Source of the DNA: Pantoea septica | Lineage (GTDB): Bacteria > Pseudomonadota > Gammaproteobacteria > Enterobacterales > Enterobacteriaceae | Length of the DNA: 64,000 nt | Assembly: GCF_002095575.1 (NCBI RefSeq) | Contig: NZ_MLJJ01000012.1 | Span: 1-64,000, forward strand | Direction of reading: 5' to 3' | Shown here: in pieces, positions 37,976 to 47,733 of the stretch | Numbering within the stretch: the stretch's first letter is position 1 | How the letters are laid out: the number at the start of each line of letters is the position of its first letter | Program-made: the position numbers and the translations under genes | Notes under the pieces: generated by a model | Databases searched by the model: none | What the model was told of the DNA's origin: nothing | What the model saw: only the letters and a program-made list of their open reading frames with translations

Positions 37976-38878
37976 TCACCTGTCCGCGTCAGAGCCTGCG
38001 GGCGCCAGCGCCGGGAAACGTTCCCATACCGGCTCGACGCCGGCCGGCAGCCAGAGTTTGCGGCCCAGCTCAATCCACGGACAGGGTTGGTGAAAATCGG
38101 AACCTTGCGATCCAGCCAGATCGGCATCGCGGGCGTACTGCGCCAGCTGCGCGCGTTCATTGGGCGCCTGCTGGCACTGCGCGACTTCCATAGCGTCGCC
38201 GCCCGCTTCGCGGAAATGCGCGATAAGCCGCTTCAGCCACTTCGCCGACAAACCGTAGCGGCCTGGGTGCGCCAGCACCGCACAGCCGCCAGAATGGTGA
38301 ATGGCATCAATGGCTTGTTTAATTGTACACCATTGCGGTGGAACGTAGCCGGTTTTGCCGCGCGCCAGATAGCTTTTGAACACCTGGGCCACCGTATCGG
38401 CTTTGCCCTGCTCCATTAAAAAGCGGGCGAAGTGGCCGCGTGTAATAACACCGCCATCCGCCAGCCGCGCGGCGCCAGCCAGCGCGCCAGGGATGCGCGC
38501 CTTCTCCAGGCGCTCGGCGATCAGCTCTGCGCGCGCCTGACGACAGCGCGCCTGCTCCGCCAGAAAAAGGATCATCGCCGGATGGCTGATATCGATGTTC
38601 AGCCCAACGATATGAATCTCATGGTTTTCCCACAGCGTTGACGCCTCTACGCCCGCCAGCACCTTAAGCGGCAGCGCCTGCTCGCTAACGGCGCGCTGCG
38701 CCGCGGCCACGCCCGCCACGCTGTCGTGATCGGTAATCGCCAGTACGCCGACGCGCATAGCGACGGCGCGCTCTACCAGCGCCTCGGGCGTCAACAGCCC
38801 GTCGGAGGCGCGGGTGTGGCTGTGTAAATCATAAAGAGGAAAACGGGCAATCTCGTTCAAATGGCACTCCTGCTGCAC
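37976..38878 (-). CDS. rnm: RNase AM / PHP-domain 5'-3' exoribonuclease
   Basis: 300 residues (E. coli YciV/TrpH about 293). PHP metal ligands: YDLHSHTRASDG, AITDHDSVAG, EIHIVGLN, AVLAHPGRYGL and GSDFHQP. Removes nucleotides from 5' ends of small RNAs and helps mature 5S and 23S rRNA 5' ends. Divergent from trpL. Confidence 0.95.
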   Translation of the reverse strand: MQQECHLNEIARFPLYDLHSHTRASDGLLTPEALVERAVAMRVGVLAITDHDSVAGVAAAQRAVSEQALPLKVLAGVEASTLWENHEIHIVGLNIDISHPAMILFLAEQARCRQARAELIAERLEKARIPGALAGAARLADGGVITRGHFARFLMEQGKADTVAQVFKSYLARGKTGYVPPQWCTIKQAIDAIHHSGGCAVLAHPGRYGLSAKWLKRLIAHFREAGGDAMEVAQCQQAPNERAQLAQYARDADLAGSQGSDFHQPCPWIELGRKLWLPAGVEPVWERFPALAPAGSDADR

Positions 38879-38928
38879 GATGAAGCGGCCAGCATGATAA
38901 CGATTTTATGCGCGGGTGAAAAAGCGTA

Positions 38929-38970
38929 TTGACTTTTATCCTTTGAACCCGTTAACTAGTACACAAGTTC
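38929..38970 (+). promoter_or_regulatory. trp promoter and TrpR operator
   Basis: -35 TTGACT (38929-38934), 17-bp spacer, -10 TTAACT (38952-38957). The -10 is embedded in GTTAACTAGTACACAAGTTC, nearly identical to the E. coli trp operator core (ACTAGTTAACTAGTACGCAAG). TrpR with tryptophan would block RNA polymerase here. Confidence 0.92.
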
Positions 38971-38992
38971 ACAACTAAACGGGTTCTCTGTC

Positions 38993-39073
38993 ATGGCGAC
39001 GATTTTGATGCTTTCTGCAGGCTGGTGGCGCGATGTTTCCCCCGACGGGCAACGTCCAGCACCCCTTGCGTAA
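38993..39073 (+). CDS. trpL: trp operon leader peptide (long form)
   Basis: 26 codons, MATILMLSAGWWRDVSPDGQ then RPAPLA. The Trp-Trp pair at residues 11-12 senses charged tRNA-Trp. It is longer than the 14-residue E. coli leader ([14 protein letters not shown]): about 13 codons follow the Trp pair before the stop at 39071. A shorter product from ATG 39008 is possible. It ends 18 bp before the attenuator stem. Confidence 0.88.
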   Translation: MATILMLSAGWWRDVSPDGQRPAPLA

Positions 39074-39090
39074 CGCAGTGCAGAGACCCG

Positions 39091-39116
39091 AGCCCGCTTA
39101 AAGCGGGCTTTTTTTT
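39091..39116 (+). terminator. trp attenuator
   Basis: AGCCCGC-TTAAA-GCGGGCT followed by eight T. A CGGGC at 39046-39050 within the leader coding region can pair with the left arm's GCCCG, a candidate antiterminator. It lies between trpL and trpE. Confidence 0.9.
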
Positions 39117-39139
39117 AGGCGAATTTCAGAGAGAACATC

Positions 39140-40702
39140 ATGCCAAATGCGAAACCTACAGTGAAGTTGATTACCGGCACCGCGCCCTACCGCGAAGATC
39201 CGGCCGCAGTGTTTCATCAGTTATGCGGCGCACGTCCGGCAACGCTGCTGCTCGAATCGGCAGATATCGACAGCAAACAGAATCTTAAGAGTCTGCTGAT
39301 CGTCGACAGCGCCCTGCGCGTCAGCGCGCTGGGATCCTGCGTAACGGTGCAGGCCCTGTCGGAAAACGGTCGCGCGCTGCTGCCGCTGCTCGACGCGGCG
39401 CTGCCTGCCGGCGTGAAAATCGAACCGCGTCCGGACGGCCGCGAGCTGCACTTCCCGTCCGCCGACGCGGTGCAGGATGAAGACTCACGCCTGCAGGCGC
39501 TGTCGGTTTTCGACGCGCTGCGCCTGATCCCACGCCTGGTGAACGCACCGGCGGACGAGCGCGAAGCGGTGCTGCTGGGCGGCCTGTTCGCCTATGATCT
39601 GGTGGCGGGCTTTGAGGAGCTGCCCGCGCTGGACAATCAGCAGCGCTGCCCCGACTACTGCTTCTACCTGGCAGAGACGCTGCTGGTGCTCGATCATCAG
39701 ACGCGCAGCGCCACGCTGCAGGCGAGCCTGTTTTGCCCCTCCACCAGCGAATTCCAGCGTCTGCAAAGCCGTATCGAGCAGCTGCACGGCCAGATGCTGC
39801 AGCCCGCGCCGGCGCTGCCGGTGCAGAAAGTCGAGCAGATGACGCTGAGCGTCAGCCAGAGCGACGAAGCCTATTGCGACACCGTGCGTCAGATGCAGGA
39901 AGCGATTCGCATCGGCGAAATTTTCCAGGTCGTGCCGTCGCGCCGCTTTTCACTGCCCTGCCCGTCGCCGCTCGCCGCCTACGACACGCTGAAAAACAGC
40001 AATCCCAGCCCCTACATGTTCTTTATGCAGGATCGCGATTTCGCGCTGTTTGGCGCCTCGCCGGAGAGCTCGCTGAAGTATGACGCCGCCACGCGCCAGA
40101 TCGAGATCTACCCGATTGCCGGCACGCGTCCGCGCGGCCGACACGCCGACGGTTCGCTGGATCGCGATCTCGACAGCCGCATCGAGCTGGAGATGCGCAC
40201 CGATCATAAAGAGCTGGCCGAACATCTGATGCTGGTGGATCTGGCGCGCAACGATCTGGCGCGCATCTGCGTGCCGGGCAGCCGCTACGTCGCCGACCTG
40301 ACCAAGGTCGACCGTTACTCGTTCGTGATGCATCTGGTGTCGCGCGTGGTCGGCACGCTGCGCGAAGACCTCGACGTGCTGCACGCCTACCGCGCCTGTA
40401 TGAACATGGGCACCCTGAGCGGGGCGCCGAAAGTGCGCGCCATGCAGCTGATCGCCGCAGCGGAAGGCACGCGCCGCGGCAGCTACGGCGGCGCGGTCGG
40501 CTACTTCACCGCCAACGGCGACCTCGACACCTGTATCGTTATTCGTTCCGCCTGGGTGGAGGACGGCGTCGCCACCGTACAGGCGGGCGCCGGCGTGGTG
40601 CTCGACTCCAACCCGCATGCTGAAGCGGACGAAAGCCGCAACAAAGCGCGCGCCGTGCTGCGCGCCATCGCGACTGCCCATCACTGCCAGGAGATTTTCT
40701 GA
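39140..40702 (+). CDS. trpE: Anthranilate synthase component I
   Basis: 520 residues, [20 protein letters not shown]. Trp-binding [10 protein letters not shown] near residue 38-45, and chorismate-binding C-terminal region: [57 protein letters not shown] and [11 protein letters not shown]. With TrpG it makes anthranilate from chorismate and glutamine. Stop overlaps trpG start (TGATG). Confidence 0.97.
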   Translation: MPNAKPTVKLITGTAPYREDPAAVFHQLCGARPATLLLESADIDSKQNLKSLLIVDSALRVSALGSCVTVQALSENGRALLPLLDAALPAGVKIEPRPDGRELHFPSADAVQDEDSRLQALSVFDALRLIPRLVNAPADEREAVLLGGLFAYDLVAGFEELPALDNQQRCPDYCFYLAETLLVLDHQTRSATLQASLFCPSTSEFQRLQSRIEQLHGQMLQPAPALPVQKVEQMTLSVSQSDEAYCDTVRQMQEAIRIGEIFQVVPSRRFSLPCPSPLAAYDTLKNSNPSPYMFFMQDRDFALFGASPESSLKYDAATRQIEIYPIAGTRPRGRHADGSLDRDLDSRIELEMRTDHKELAEHLMLVDLARNDLARICVPGSRYVADLTKVDRYSFVMHLVSRVVGTLREDLDVLHAYRACMNMGTLSGAPKVRAMQLIAAAEGTRRGSYGGAVGYFTANGDLDTCIVIRSAWVEDGVATVQAGAGVVLDSNPHAEADESRNKARAVLRAIATAHHCQEIF

Positions 40703-41295
40703 TGGCCGATATCCTGCTGCTCGATAACATCGACTCCTTTACCTATAACCTCGTTGATCAGCTGCGCGCCTTCGGCCACAACGTGGTGATCTACCGCAAC
40801 AGCGTGCCGGCTTCGGTCCTGACCGAACGCCTGCAGCGCATGGAGAATCCGGTGCTGATGCTATCGCCGGGCCCGGGCGCGCCGAAAGACGCCGGCTGCA
40901 TGCCGGAGCTGCTGCGAACCCTGCGCGGGCGCCTGCCGATTATCGGCATCTGCCTCGGTCACCAGGCGATTGTCGAAGCCTACGGCGGCCATGTCGGCCA
41001 GGCGGGCGAAATCCTGCACGGCAAAGCCTCCGCCGTGAATCACGACGGCGAAGCGATGTTCGCCGGACTGAGCAACCCGCTGCCGGTCGCGCGCTATCAC
41101 TCGCTGGTGGGCAGCAATACGCCGACGGAGCTGACGGTCAACGCCAGCTACAACGGCATGGTGATGGCGGTGCGCCACGACGCCGATCGCGTCTGCGGCT
41201 TCCAGTTCCATCCTGAATCCATCCTGACCACTCAGGGCGCCCGTCTGCTGGAGCAGACGCTGGCCTGGGCGCTGGCGACATCACAGGGAGAATGA
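40702..41295 (+). CDS. trpG: Anthranilate synthase component II (glutamine amidotransferase)
   Basis: 197 residues, a stand-alone class-I amidotransferase with nucleophile Cys in [15 protein letters not shown] and His/Glu in [10 protein letters not shown]. In E. coli and Salmonella this domain is fused to TrpD; here it ends with its own TGA, four bases into trpD (ATGA overlap). The split state is known in Serratia and other genera. Confidence 0.97.
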   Translation: MADILLLDNIDSFTYNLVDQLRAFGHNVVIYRNSVPASVLTERLQRMENPVLMLSPGPGAPKDAGCMPELLRTLRGRLPIIGICLGHQAIVEAYGGHVGQAGEILHGKASAVNHDGEAMFAGLSNPLPVARYHSLVGSNTPTELTVNASYNGMVMAVRHDADRVCGFQFHPESILTTQGARLLEQTLAWALATSQGE

Positions 41296-42296
41296 TCATG
41301 CATGCCATCCTGGAAAAACTCTATCAGGCGCAGTCGCTGACTCAGGGCGAAAGCCATCAGCTGTTCAGCGCCATTATTACCGGTCAGCTGGAGCCGACGC
41401 AGCTTGCCGCCGCGCTGATCGCCATGAAGGTGCGCGGCGAATCGCCGCAGGAGATCGCGGGTGCCGCCAGCGCGCTGCTGGAAGACGCCCGCCCCTTTCC
41501 GCGCCCGACCTACGCCTTTGCCGATATCGTCGGCACCGGCGGCGACGGCAGCAACAGCATCAATATTTCCACCGCCAGCGCCTTCGTCGCCGCCACCTGC
41601 GGGCTGAAAGTGGCGAAGCACGGCAATCGCAGCGTCTCCAGCAAGTCGGGTTCCTCCGATCTGCTGGCGGCGTTCGGCATCAGCCTGGATATGCCCGCCG
41701 AGCAGGCGCGCGCGGCGCTGGACGACCTCAATGTCTGCTTCCTGTTCGCGCCGCAGTATCACACCGGCTTTCGCCATGCGATGCCGGTGCGCCAGCAGCT
41801 GAAAACCCGCACGCTGTTCAACGTACTCGGCCCGCTGATCAACCCGGCGCGGCCGCCGCTGGCGGTGATCGGCGTCTACAGCCCAGAACTGGTGCTGCCG
41901 ATCGCCCAGACCCTGAAGGTGCTGGGCTACCAGCGCGCCGCGGTGGTGCACGGCGGCGGTATGGATGAGGTGGCGCTGCACAGCGAAACCCACGTCGCCG
42001 AACTGCGCGACGGCGAAATCACCCGCTATCAGCTCACGCCGGAAGACTTCGGTTTCGGTTTCCATCCCAAGGAAGCGCTGGCGGGCGGTACGCCGGAAGA
42101 AAACCGTGACATTCTGACCCGTTTACTTCAGGGTAATGGCCAGCAGGCCCATGAGAAAGCGGTCGCCGTCAACGTGGCGATGTTGTTGAAAGTATTCGGT
42201 CATGAAGATTTGCGTGAAAACGCGCAGCGTGCGCTTCAGGCGATCCGCAGCGGACAAGCCTATGAACGCGTTGTCGCTCTGGCAGCAAGAGGATAA
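41292..42296 (+). CDS. trpD: Anthranilate phosphoribosyltransferase
   Basis: 334 residues, unfused. PRPP site [34 protein letters not shown], and anthranilate region [26 protein letters not shown]. Start overlaps trpG and the stop is 2 bp before trpCF, so tight coupling throughout. Confidence 0.97.
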   Translation: MIMHAILEKLYQAQSLTQGESHQLFSAIITGQLEPTQLAAALIAMKVRGESPQEIAGAASALLEDARPFPRPTYAFADIVGTGGDGSNSINISTASAFVAATCGLKVAKHGNRSVSSKSGSSDLLAAFGISLDMPAEQARAALDDLNVCFLFAPQYHTGFRHAMPVRQQLKTRTLFNVLGPLINPARPPLAVIGVYSPELVLPIAQTLKVLGYQRAAVVHGGGMDEVALHSETHVAELRDGEITRYQLTPEDFGFGFHPKEALAGGTPEENRDILTRLLQGNGQQAHEKAVAVNVAMLLKVFGHEDLRENAQRALQAIRSGQAYERVVALAARG

Positions 42297-42298
42297 CC

Positions 42299-43660
42299 AT
42301 GCAAGGTACGATTTTAGAGAAGATTGTTCAGGATAAAGCGCAGTGGGTCGAAGCGCGCAAGGCGCAACAGCCGCTCGCCTCCTTTCAGAATGACGTGCAG
42401 CCCGCCTCCCGCAGCTTTTATCACGCGCTGCAGGGCGCGCGCACCGTGTTTATTCTGGAGTGCAAAAAAGCGTCCCCTTCCAAAGGGCTGATCCGCGACG
42501 ATTTCGACCCGGCGGCCATCGCGGGCGTTTATCGCCACTACGCCTCCGCCGTCTCGGTGCTGACTGACGAGAAATATTTCCAGGGCAGCTTCGACTTTCT
42601 GCCGATCGTCAGCGCGGCGCTTACGCAGCCGGTGCTGTGCAAAGACTTTATTATCGATCCCTATCAGATCTACCTGGCGCGCCACTATCAGGCTGACGCC
42701 ATCCTGCTGATGCTGTCGGTCTTGAACGACGACGAGTATCGCCAGCTGGCCGCCGTGGCGCACAGCCTGAAGATGGGCGTGCTGACCGAGGTCAGCAACG
42801 AAGACGAGCTGGAGCGCGCCATTGCGCTGGAAGCGAAAGTGGTCGGCATCAACAACCGCGATCTGCGCGATATGTCGATCGATCTCGACCGCACGCGTCA
42901 GCTGGCGCCGCGCCTGTCGCACGGCGTGACGGTGATCAGCGAATCGGGCATTCATAACTATGCGCAGGTGCGCGAACTGAGCCACTTCGCCAACGGCTTC
43001 CTGATCGGCTCGGCGCTGATGGAAGAGCCGGACCTGGCGGCTGCGGTGCGTCGCGTGCTGCTGGGCGATAACAAAGTGTGCGGGCTGACGCGAGCGGAAG
43101 ACGCGCGCGCCGCCTTTGAGGCCGGCGCGCTTTACGGTGGCCTGATCTTCGCCGAGGGTTCGCCGCGCCGACTCGACGCGTCGCAGGCGCAGCAGGTCAT
43201 GGCCGGCGCGCCGCTGCGCTACGTCGGCGTGTTCCGCAACAGCGCTATTAGTGACGTTGTCACGCTGGCCGAGACGCTGCGCCTGAGCGCCGTTCAGCTG
43301 CACGGAGACGAAGATCGCGCCTGTGTTGCAGAGCTGCGCGCCGCGCTGCCCGCCGGCGTCGCCATCTGGAAAGCGCTGAGCATTAAAAGCGCGCTGCCCG
43401 CGCGCGACTGGCCGCACGTCGACCGCTACGTCTTTGACAACGGCAACGGCGGCAGCGGCGAACGCTTTGACTGGTCGCTGCTGCAGGATCAAGATTTAAG
43501 CGACGTGCTGCTTGCCGGCGGCCTGGGCGCGGACAACTGCGTAGAAGCGGCGCGCCTCGGCTGCGCGGGCCTTGACTTCAACTCCGGCGTGGAAAGCGCG
43601 CCCGGCATCAAAGATGCCAGCAAAATTGCGGCGGTTTTCCGCACGCTGCGCGCCTACTGA
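42299..43660 (+). CDS. trpCF: Bifunctional indole-3-glycerol-phosphate synthase / PRA isomerase
   Basis: 453 residues, the enterobacterial fusion. TrpC half (1-255): [61 protein letters not shown]. TrpF half (256-453): [39 protein letters not shown]. Catalyses two successive steps after TrpD. Confidence 0.97.
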   Translation: MQGTILEKIVQDKAQWVEARKAQQPLASFQNDVQPASRSFYHALQGARTVFILECKKASPSKGLIRDDFDPAAIAGVYRHYASAVSVLTDEKYFQGSFDFLPIVSAALTQPVLCKDFIIDPYQIYLARHYQADAILLMLSVLNDDEYRQLAAVAHSLKMGVLTEVSNEDELERAIALEAKVVGINNRDLRDMSIDLDRTRQLAPRLSHGVTVISESGIHNYAQVRELSHFANGFLIGSALMEEPDLAAAVRRVLLGDNKVCGLTRAEDARAAFEAGALYGGLIFAEGSPRRLDASQAQQVMAGAPLRYVGVFRNSAISDVVTLAETLRLSAVQLHGDEDRACVAELRAALPAGVAIWKALSIKSALPARDWPHVDRYVFDNGNGGSGERFDWSLLQDQDLSDVLLAGGLGADNCVEAARLGCAGLDFNSGVESAPGIKDASKIAAVFRTLRAY

Positions 43661-43667
43661 TTTGTCA

Positions 43668-43685
43668 GGCCCGCTGCGGCGGGCC
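43668..43685 (+). other. intercistronic hairpin between trpCF and trpB
   Basis: GGCCCGC-TGCG-GCGGGCC, 8 bp after trpCF stop and about 18 bp before the trpB ATG. No T-run, so more likely a mRNA-stability or decay barrier; an internal trp promoter in the preceding gene is known for enterics. Confidence 0.55.
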
Positions 43686-43703
43686 TATAAGGAAGATGAA
43701 ACC

Positions 43704-44894
43704 ATGACTCTACTGAACCCCTATTTTGGCGACTTTGGCGGCATGTATGTGCCGCAGATCCTGATGCCGGCGCTGCAACAGCTGGAAGCGGCCTTTGTCG
43801 ATGCGCAGAAAGACCCGGCGTTTCAGGCGGAATTCACCGATCTGCTGAAAAACTATGCGGGACGCCCGACGGCGCTGACGCTCTGCAGCAACCTGACCAA
43901 AGGCACGAAAACGCGCCTCTACCTGAAGCGCGAAGATCTGCTGCACGGCGGCGCGCACAAAACCAACCAGGTGCTGGGCCAGGCGCTGCTGGCGAAACGC
44001 ATGGGCAAAAATGAAATCATCGCTGAAACCGGCGCGGGCCAGCACGGCGTCGCCTCGGCGCTGGCGTGTGCGCTGCTCGGCATGAAGTGCCGCATCTATA
44101 TGGGCGCGAAAGATGTCGAGCGCCAGTCTCCTAACGTCTTCCGTATGCGACTGATGGGCGCCGAGGTGATCCCGGTGCACAGCGGCTCCGCCACGCTGAA
44201 AGACGCCTGCAACGAGGCGCTGCGCGACTGGTCCGGCAGCTACGAGACCGCGCACTATATGCTTGGCACCGCGGCGGGCCCGCATCCCTTCCCGACTATC
44301 GTGCGCGAGTTCCAGCGCATGATCGGCGAAGAGACGAAAGCGCAGATTCTGGAAAAAGAGGGGCGCCTGCCTGATGCGGTTATCGCCTGCGTCGGCGGCG
44401 GCTCGAACGCCATCGGCATGTTCGCCGACTTTATCAATGAGGAGAGCGTCGGGCTGATCGGCGTCGAGCCTGCCGGCCACGGCATTGAGACCGGCGAGCA
44501 CGGCGCGCCGCTCAAGCATGGCCGCGTCGGCATCTATTTCGGCATGAAGTCGCCGATGATGCAGACCGACGAGGGGCAGATCGAAGAGTCCTACTCTATC
44601 TCCGCCGGCCTCGACTTCCCCTCAGTTGGCCCGCAGCATGCGCACCTCAACAGCATCGGCCGCGCCGATTATGTGTCGATTACCGATAATGAAGCGCTGG
44701 CTGCCTTCAAGGAACTCTGCCGTGCAGAAGGCATTATTCCGGCGCTGGAGTCGTCGCACGCCCTCGCCCACGCGCTGAAGATGGTCCGCGCGAATCCAGA
44801 GAAAGAGCAGCTGCTGGTCGTTAACCTTTCGGGCCGCGGCGATAAAGACATCTTCACCGTTCACGATATTCTGACTGCGCAGGGAGAAATCTGA
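43704..44894 (+). CDS. trpB: Tryptophan synthase beta chain
   Basis: 396 residues from [18 protein letters not shown] (43704), AAGGAAG upstream. PLP Lys in [26 protein letters not shown]; phosphate-binding [12 protein letters not shown]. Uses indole plus serine to form tryptophan, channelled from TrpA. One-base overlap region with trpA (TGATG). Confidence 0.97.
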   Translation: MTLLNPYFGDFGGMYVPQILMPALQQLEAAFVDAQKDPAFQAEFTDLLKNYAGRPTALTLCSNLTKGTKTRLYLKREDLLHGGAHKTNQVLGQALLAKRMGKNEIIAETGAGQHGVASALACALLGMKCRIYMGAKDVERQSPNVFRMRLMGAEVIPVHSGSATLKDACNEALRDWSGSYETAHYMLGTAAGPHPFPTIVREFQRMIGEETKAQILEKEGRLPDAVIACVGGGSNAIGMFADFINEESVGLIGVEPAGHGIETGEHGAPLKHGRVGIYFGMKSPMMQTDEGQIEESYSISAGLDFPSVGPQHAHLNSIGRADYVSITDNEALAAFKELCRAEGIIPALESSHALAHALKMVRANPEKEQLLVVNLSGRGDKDIFTVHDILTAQGEI

Positions 44895-45700
44895 TGGAGC
44901 GTTATCAACAGCTTTTTACGCGTTTGCAGGCCAGCAAAGAAGGCGCTTTCGTGCCCTTCGTGACGCTGGGCGATCCCTCGCCGGCGCTGTCGTTAAACGT
45001 GATCGACGCGCTGGTCGCGGGCGGCGCCGACGCGCTGGAGCTGGGCATTCCCTTTTCCGATCCGCTGGCGGATGGTCCCACCATTCAGAACGCCACCCTG
45101 CGCGCCTTCGCGGCTGGCACAACAACCGCGCAGTGTTTCGAACTGCTCAGCAGCGTGCGTAGCAAATATCCCGATCTGCCTGTCGGCCTGTTGATGTACG
45201 CCAACCTGGTGTTCGCCAACGGCATCGACGCCTTCTATGCGCGCTGCGCCGAAGCGGGGGTTGATTCAGTGCTGGTGGCGGATGTGCCGGTCGAAGAGTC
45301 GGCGCCGTTCCGCCAGGCGGCGCTGCGCCACGGTATCGCGCCGATCTTTATCTGTCCGCCTAACGCCAGCGACGATCTGCTGCGCGAGGTCGCCTCTCAC
45401 GGCCGCGGCTACACTTATCTGCTGTCGCGCGCAGGCGTGACCGGCGCGGAAAATCGCGCCAGCAGCCTGCCGCTGCAGCGCCTGATTGACAAACTGCGCG
45501 AATACAACGCCGCGCCGCCGCTGCAGGGATTCGGCATCTCCGAACCGGCGCAGGTCAAAGAGGCGCTCAGCGCGGGCGCGGCGGGCGCCATCTCCGGCTC
45601 GGCGATTGTGAAAATCATTGAGCAGCACCATGCGCAGCCGGAAGAGATGCTGGCGAAACTGACCGCCTTCGCCAGCAGCCTGAAAGCCGCCACCCGCTGA
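44894..45700 (+). CDS. trpA: Tryptophan synthase alpha chain
   Basis: 268 residues. Catalytic Glu and Asp: [11 protein letters not shown] with [19 protein letters not shown]; loop 6 [25 protein letters not shown]. Last gene of the operon. Confidence 0.97.
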   Translation: MERYQQLFTRLQASKEGAFVPFVTLGDPSPALSLNVIDALVAGGADALELGIPFSDPLADGPTIQNATLRAFAAGTTTAQCFELLSSVRSKYPDLPVGLLMYANLVFANGIDAFYARCAEAGVDSVLVADVPVEESAPFRQAALRHGIAPIFICPPNASDDLLREVASHGRGYTYLLSRAGVTGAENRASSLPLQRLIDKLREYNAAPPLQGFGISEPAQVKEALSAGAAGAISGSAIVKIIEQHHAQPEEMLAKLTAFASSLKAATR

Positions 45701-45706
45701 TCTTTT

Positions 45707-45738
45707 CATGCTCTCTCCGCTGAGGGAGCATGATTTTT
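45707..45738 (+). terminator. trp operon terminator
   Basis: CATGCTCTCTC and GAGGGAGCATG (one G.U) with a 4-nt loop, followed by ATTTTT, 6 bp after trpA. Confidence 0.8.
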
Positions 45739-45845
45739 CACTCTTTTTTACATCCCGACGTTGCCGCTTTCGCTTTTCACGCCCACACTTGATTTGCGCG
45801 CCGTTATGGTAACGGCGCATCTTGTTCGAGACAGGGAGAGAAGCG

Positions 45846-46160
45846 ATGAAATTGTTTAAAGTCCTTGCAGGCGCGCTGGTCGCCGTGGTTGTTGCGCTAA
45901 CGCTGAGCGCCTGTGCGCCGACGGCGAAGCAGGAAGGTACCGGTGGTTATATCGACGACACGGTAATCACCACCAAAGTCAAAGCACAGCTGCTGAATGA
46001 CGATGAACTCAAATCACGCGAGATTAACGTTGAAACCTTTAAGGGCCGCGTCCAGCTTAGCGGTTTTGTCAGCTCGCCGCAGATGGCCAGCCGCGCGGTA
46101 GAAGTGACCCGTACCGTTAAAGGCGTGAAGTCTGTTGTGAACAATATGCAGATTAAATAA
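45846..46160 (+). CDS. BON-domain lipoprotein
   Basis: 104 residues from MKLFKVLAGALVAVVV, SD GGGAGAGAAG. Signal peptide with lipobox LSAC (Cys23). One BON domain (about 38-104: DDTVITTKVKAQLLNDDELK, VQLSGFVSSPQMASRAVEVT, VKSVVNNMQIK), as in OsmY and DolP/YraP, which bind phospholipid. Probably a periplasmic envelope-stress lipoprotein. Not at this E. coli locus. Confidence 0.88.
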   Translation: MKLFKVLAGALVAVVVALTLSACAPTAKQEGTGGYIDDTVITTKVKAQLLNDDELKSREINVETFKGRVQLSGFVSSPQMASRAVEVTRTVKGVKSVVNNMQIK

Positions 46161-46178
46161 CGCAGACGTCAAAAAGCA

Positions 46179-46208
46179 AAAGGCCGCGAGCGATTCGCGG
46201 CCTTTTTT
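46179..46208. terminator. bidirectional terminator between BON gene and ompW
   Basis: AAAGGCCGCGA-GCGAT-TCGCGGCCTTT with T-run, between convergent genes. Confidence 0.9.
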
Positions 46209-46210
46209 TA

Positions 46211-46843
46211 TCAGAAGCGGTAGCCCGCGCCGAAAAAGAAGACGAAAGGATCGATGCGCGTATCGATATTCTGCTGCTTGCCGCCCGCCTTGAACTTCAC
46301 TTCGGTGTCGATATCCATATACCAGAGCGAAGCGTTCAGCATCCAGTTGCGGTTAATCTGGTAGTCGAGCCCGACCTGTCCCGCCACGCCCCACGAATCT
46401 TTCACGCTAAGGTCGCTGAGCCCGGCGTCACGTCCGGTCTGATTGAAATCCGTATCGAAGAAGGTGGTGTAGTTGATGCCCACCCCGACGTAGGGCCGCA
46501 CCTTGCTCTGGCTGTCGAAGAAGTAATACTGCGCCATCAGGGTCGGGGGCAGCTGGCGTACCGTTGCCAGGGTGCCGGTGGCGCCCAGGCCCACCTTGTG
46601 GCGGAACGGCGTCGCCGCAAGGAGTTCGACGCCGATGTTGTCGGTCGCCATCCAGGTAAAGGTCAGGCCGAGCTGGGTATTGTTGCTGACGTCGAAACCG
46701 CCCATGCCCAACACATTATCGGAACCTTCGGTAGGACGAACCGTCGCGCTGCCGGCGCGCATAAAGAAATCGCCTGCTTCATGAGCCATCGCCAGTTGCG
46801 GTAGAGCCATTGCCAGTAAGAAAGCGCATTTTGCCAGTTTCAT
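46211..46843 (-). CDS. ompW: Outer membrane protein W
   Basis: 210 residues from MKLAKCAFLLAMALPQLAMA (Sec signal ending AMA-HEAG). Eight-stranded beta-barrel of the OmpW family; MAQYYFFDSQSKVRPYVGVGINYTTFF and a final aromatic residue (GAGYRF). The barrel admits small hydrophobic compounds. An exact FNR site lies upstream; in E. coli ompW is FNR/ArcA controlled. Confidence 0.95.
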   Translation of the reverse strand: MKLAKCAFLLAMALPQLAMAHEAGDFFMRAGSATVRPTEGSDNVLGMGGFDVSNNTQLGLTFTWMATDNIGVELLAATPFRHKVGLGATGTLATVRQLPPTLMAQYYFFDSQSKVRPYVGVGINYTTFFDTDFNQTGRDAGLSDLSVKDSWGVAGQVGLDYQINRNWMLNASLWYMDIDTEVKFKAGGKQQNIDTRIDPFVFFFGAGYRF

Positions 46844-46967
46844 GATCACTCCTTTGCACAAGATAAACGGGGGGAATTATGGTGTGACGTTGTGGGCAAC
46901 GTTCTAACGGGATTTGGCAAAAAATGCATCTAAATCAATCACGAAAAACCACTTAAAAAACAAGACA

Positions 46968-46981
46968 TTGATTTAGATCAA
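46968..46981. promoter_or_regulatory. FNR box upstream of ompW / ykgJ-like gene
   Basis: TTGATTTAGATCAA matches the FNR consensus TTGAT-N4-ATCAA at every defined base. It is about 130 bp from the ompW ATG and about 120 bp from the divergent cysteine-cluster gene, so it could serve either. Confidence 0.8.
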
Positions 46982-47096
46982 TTTTAGCCCTGCAGTCTTA
47001 CGTGAAATTTCGCTTGAAGAAATTTAGCGGCGTGACTATTTTGCTTTTTTCCCGTGTTGATTTTGGTTCGATGCCTCAGGAGTGGCGGGCGATCAA

Positions 47097-47501
47097 ATGA
47101 GCGATAATGTAAACCCTTGCATGACCTGCGGCGCCTGCTGCGCCCATTTCCGCGTCTCCTTTTACTGGGCTGAAGCCGATGACGCCGGCGGCGCTGTTCC
47201 GGCCGAACTCACCGAGCCGTTGAGCCTGCTGATGCGCAATATGCGCGGCACCAACGCGCGTGAACCGCGCTGCGTGGCATTGCTGGGCGAGCCGGGCAGC
47301 TGCACCTCCTGCGGCATCTATGCGCAGCGCCCCTCGCCCTGTCGCGAATTCGCCATGTCGGGTGAAAACGGCATTTATAACGAAGCCTGCGATCGCGCCC
47401 GCGCTCGCTATGGTCTGCCGCCTCTTTTTCACCCTTCTTTACCTTATATGGCAGAAAAAACACCTAAAACCAATGCTGGAAAGGCTCAGGAAGCTGGTTA
47501 G
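47097..47501 (+). CDS. YkgJ-family cysteine-cluster protein with island-supplied C-terminus
   Basis: 134 residues from [20 protein letters not shown]; CxxCGx[19 protein letters not shown] and EACDRAR give the Zn/Fe-binding cluster of the YkgJ/UPF0153 family. GGAGTGGCGGG upstream. The C-terminus from about [12 protein letters not shown] is also found, in altered form and in the same frame, at 50825-50918 (LFYPPLPSMTES...), immediately before yciC. So the chromosome-side tail was displaced and the current tail comes with the inserted segment. Metal-binding core is intact; probably still functional. Confidence 0.8.
   Translation: MSDNVNPCMTCGACCAHFRVSFYWAEADDAGGAVPAELTEPLSLLMRNMRGTNAREPRCVALLGEPGSCTSCGIYAQRPSPCREFAMSGENGIYNEACDRARARYGLPPLFHPSLPYMAEKTPKTNAGKAQEAG
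47415..47457 (+). repeat. left direct repeat (att-like) of the accessory island
   Basis: CTGCCGCCTCTTTTTCACCC and the following bases to GCAGAAA resemble 50818-50862 at roughly four fifths of positions, in the same orientation. Left boundary of the AT-rich insert. Confidence 0.55.
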
Positions 47502-47520
47502 ATTGGGGACTAATGGATTA

Positions 47521-47538
47521 TGTACACGGCCGTGTACA
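47521..47538. repeat. perfect 18-bp palindrome near the island's left end
   Basis: TGTACACGGCCGTGTACA reads identically on both strands, 20 bp after the stop of the YkgJ-like gene. No T-run follows. Candidate operator or recombinase/nuclease target. Confidence 0.6.
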
Positions 47539-47733
47539 CATCTTGCTTTTATGGCTGCGTCTGACGTTCCTATTTCAAAAGGCGCAGCCCATACGTTAAG
47601 ACGCGAATAGTTCATCTTGAAATTTGATATAAGTTAACATTTCAGAATTAATTTATTAAAGACAATTGAAATACTAGCAGCATTTATATTAGAAGTGGTT
47701 TACTGAATTCCTATACTAAAGGTTTGGTTAACA

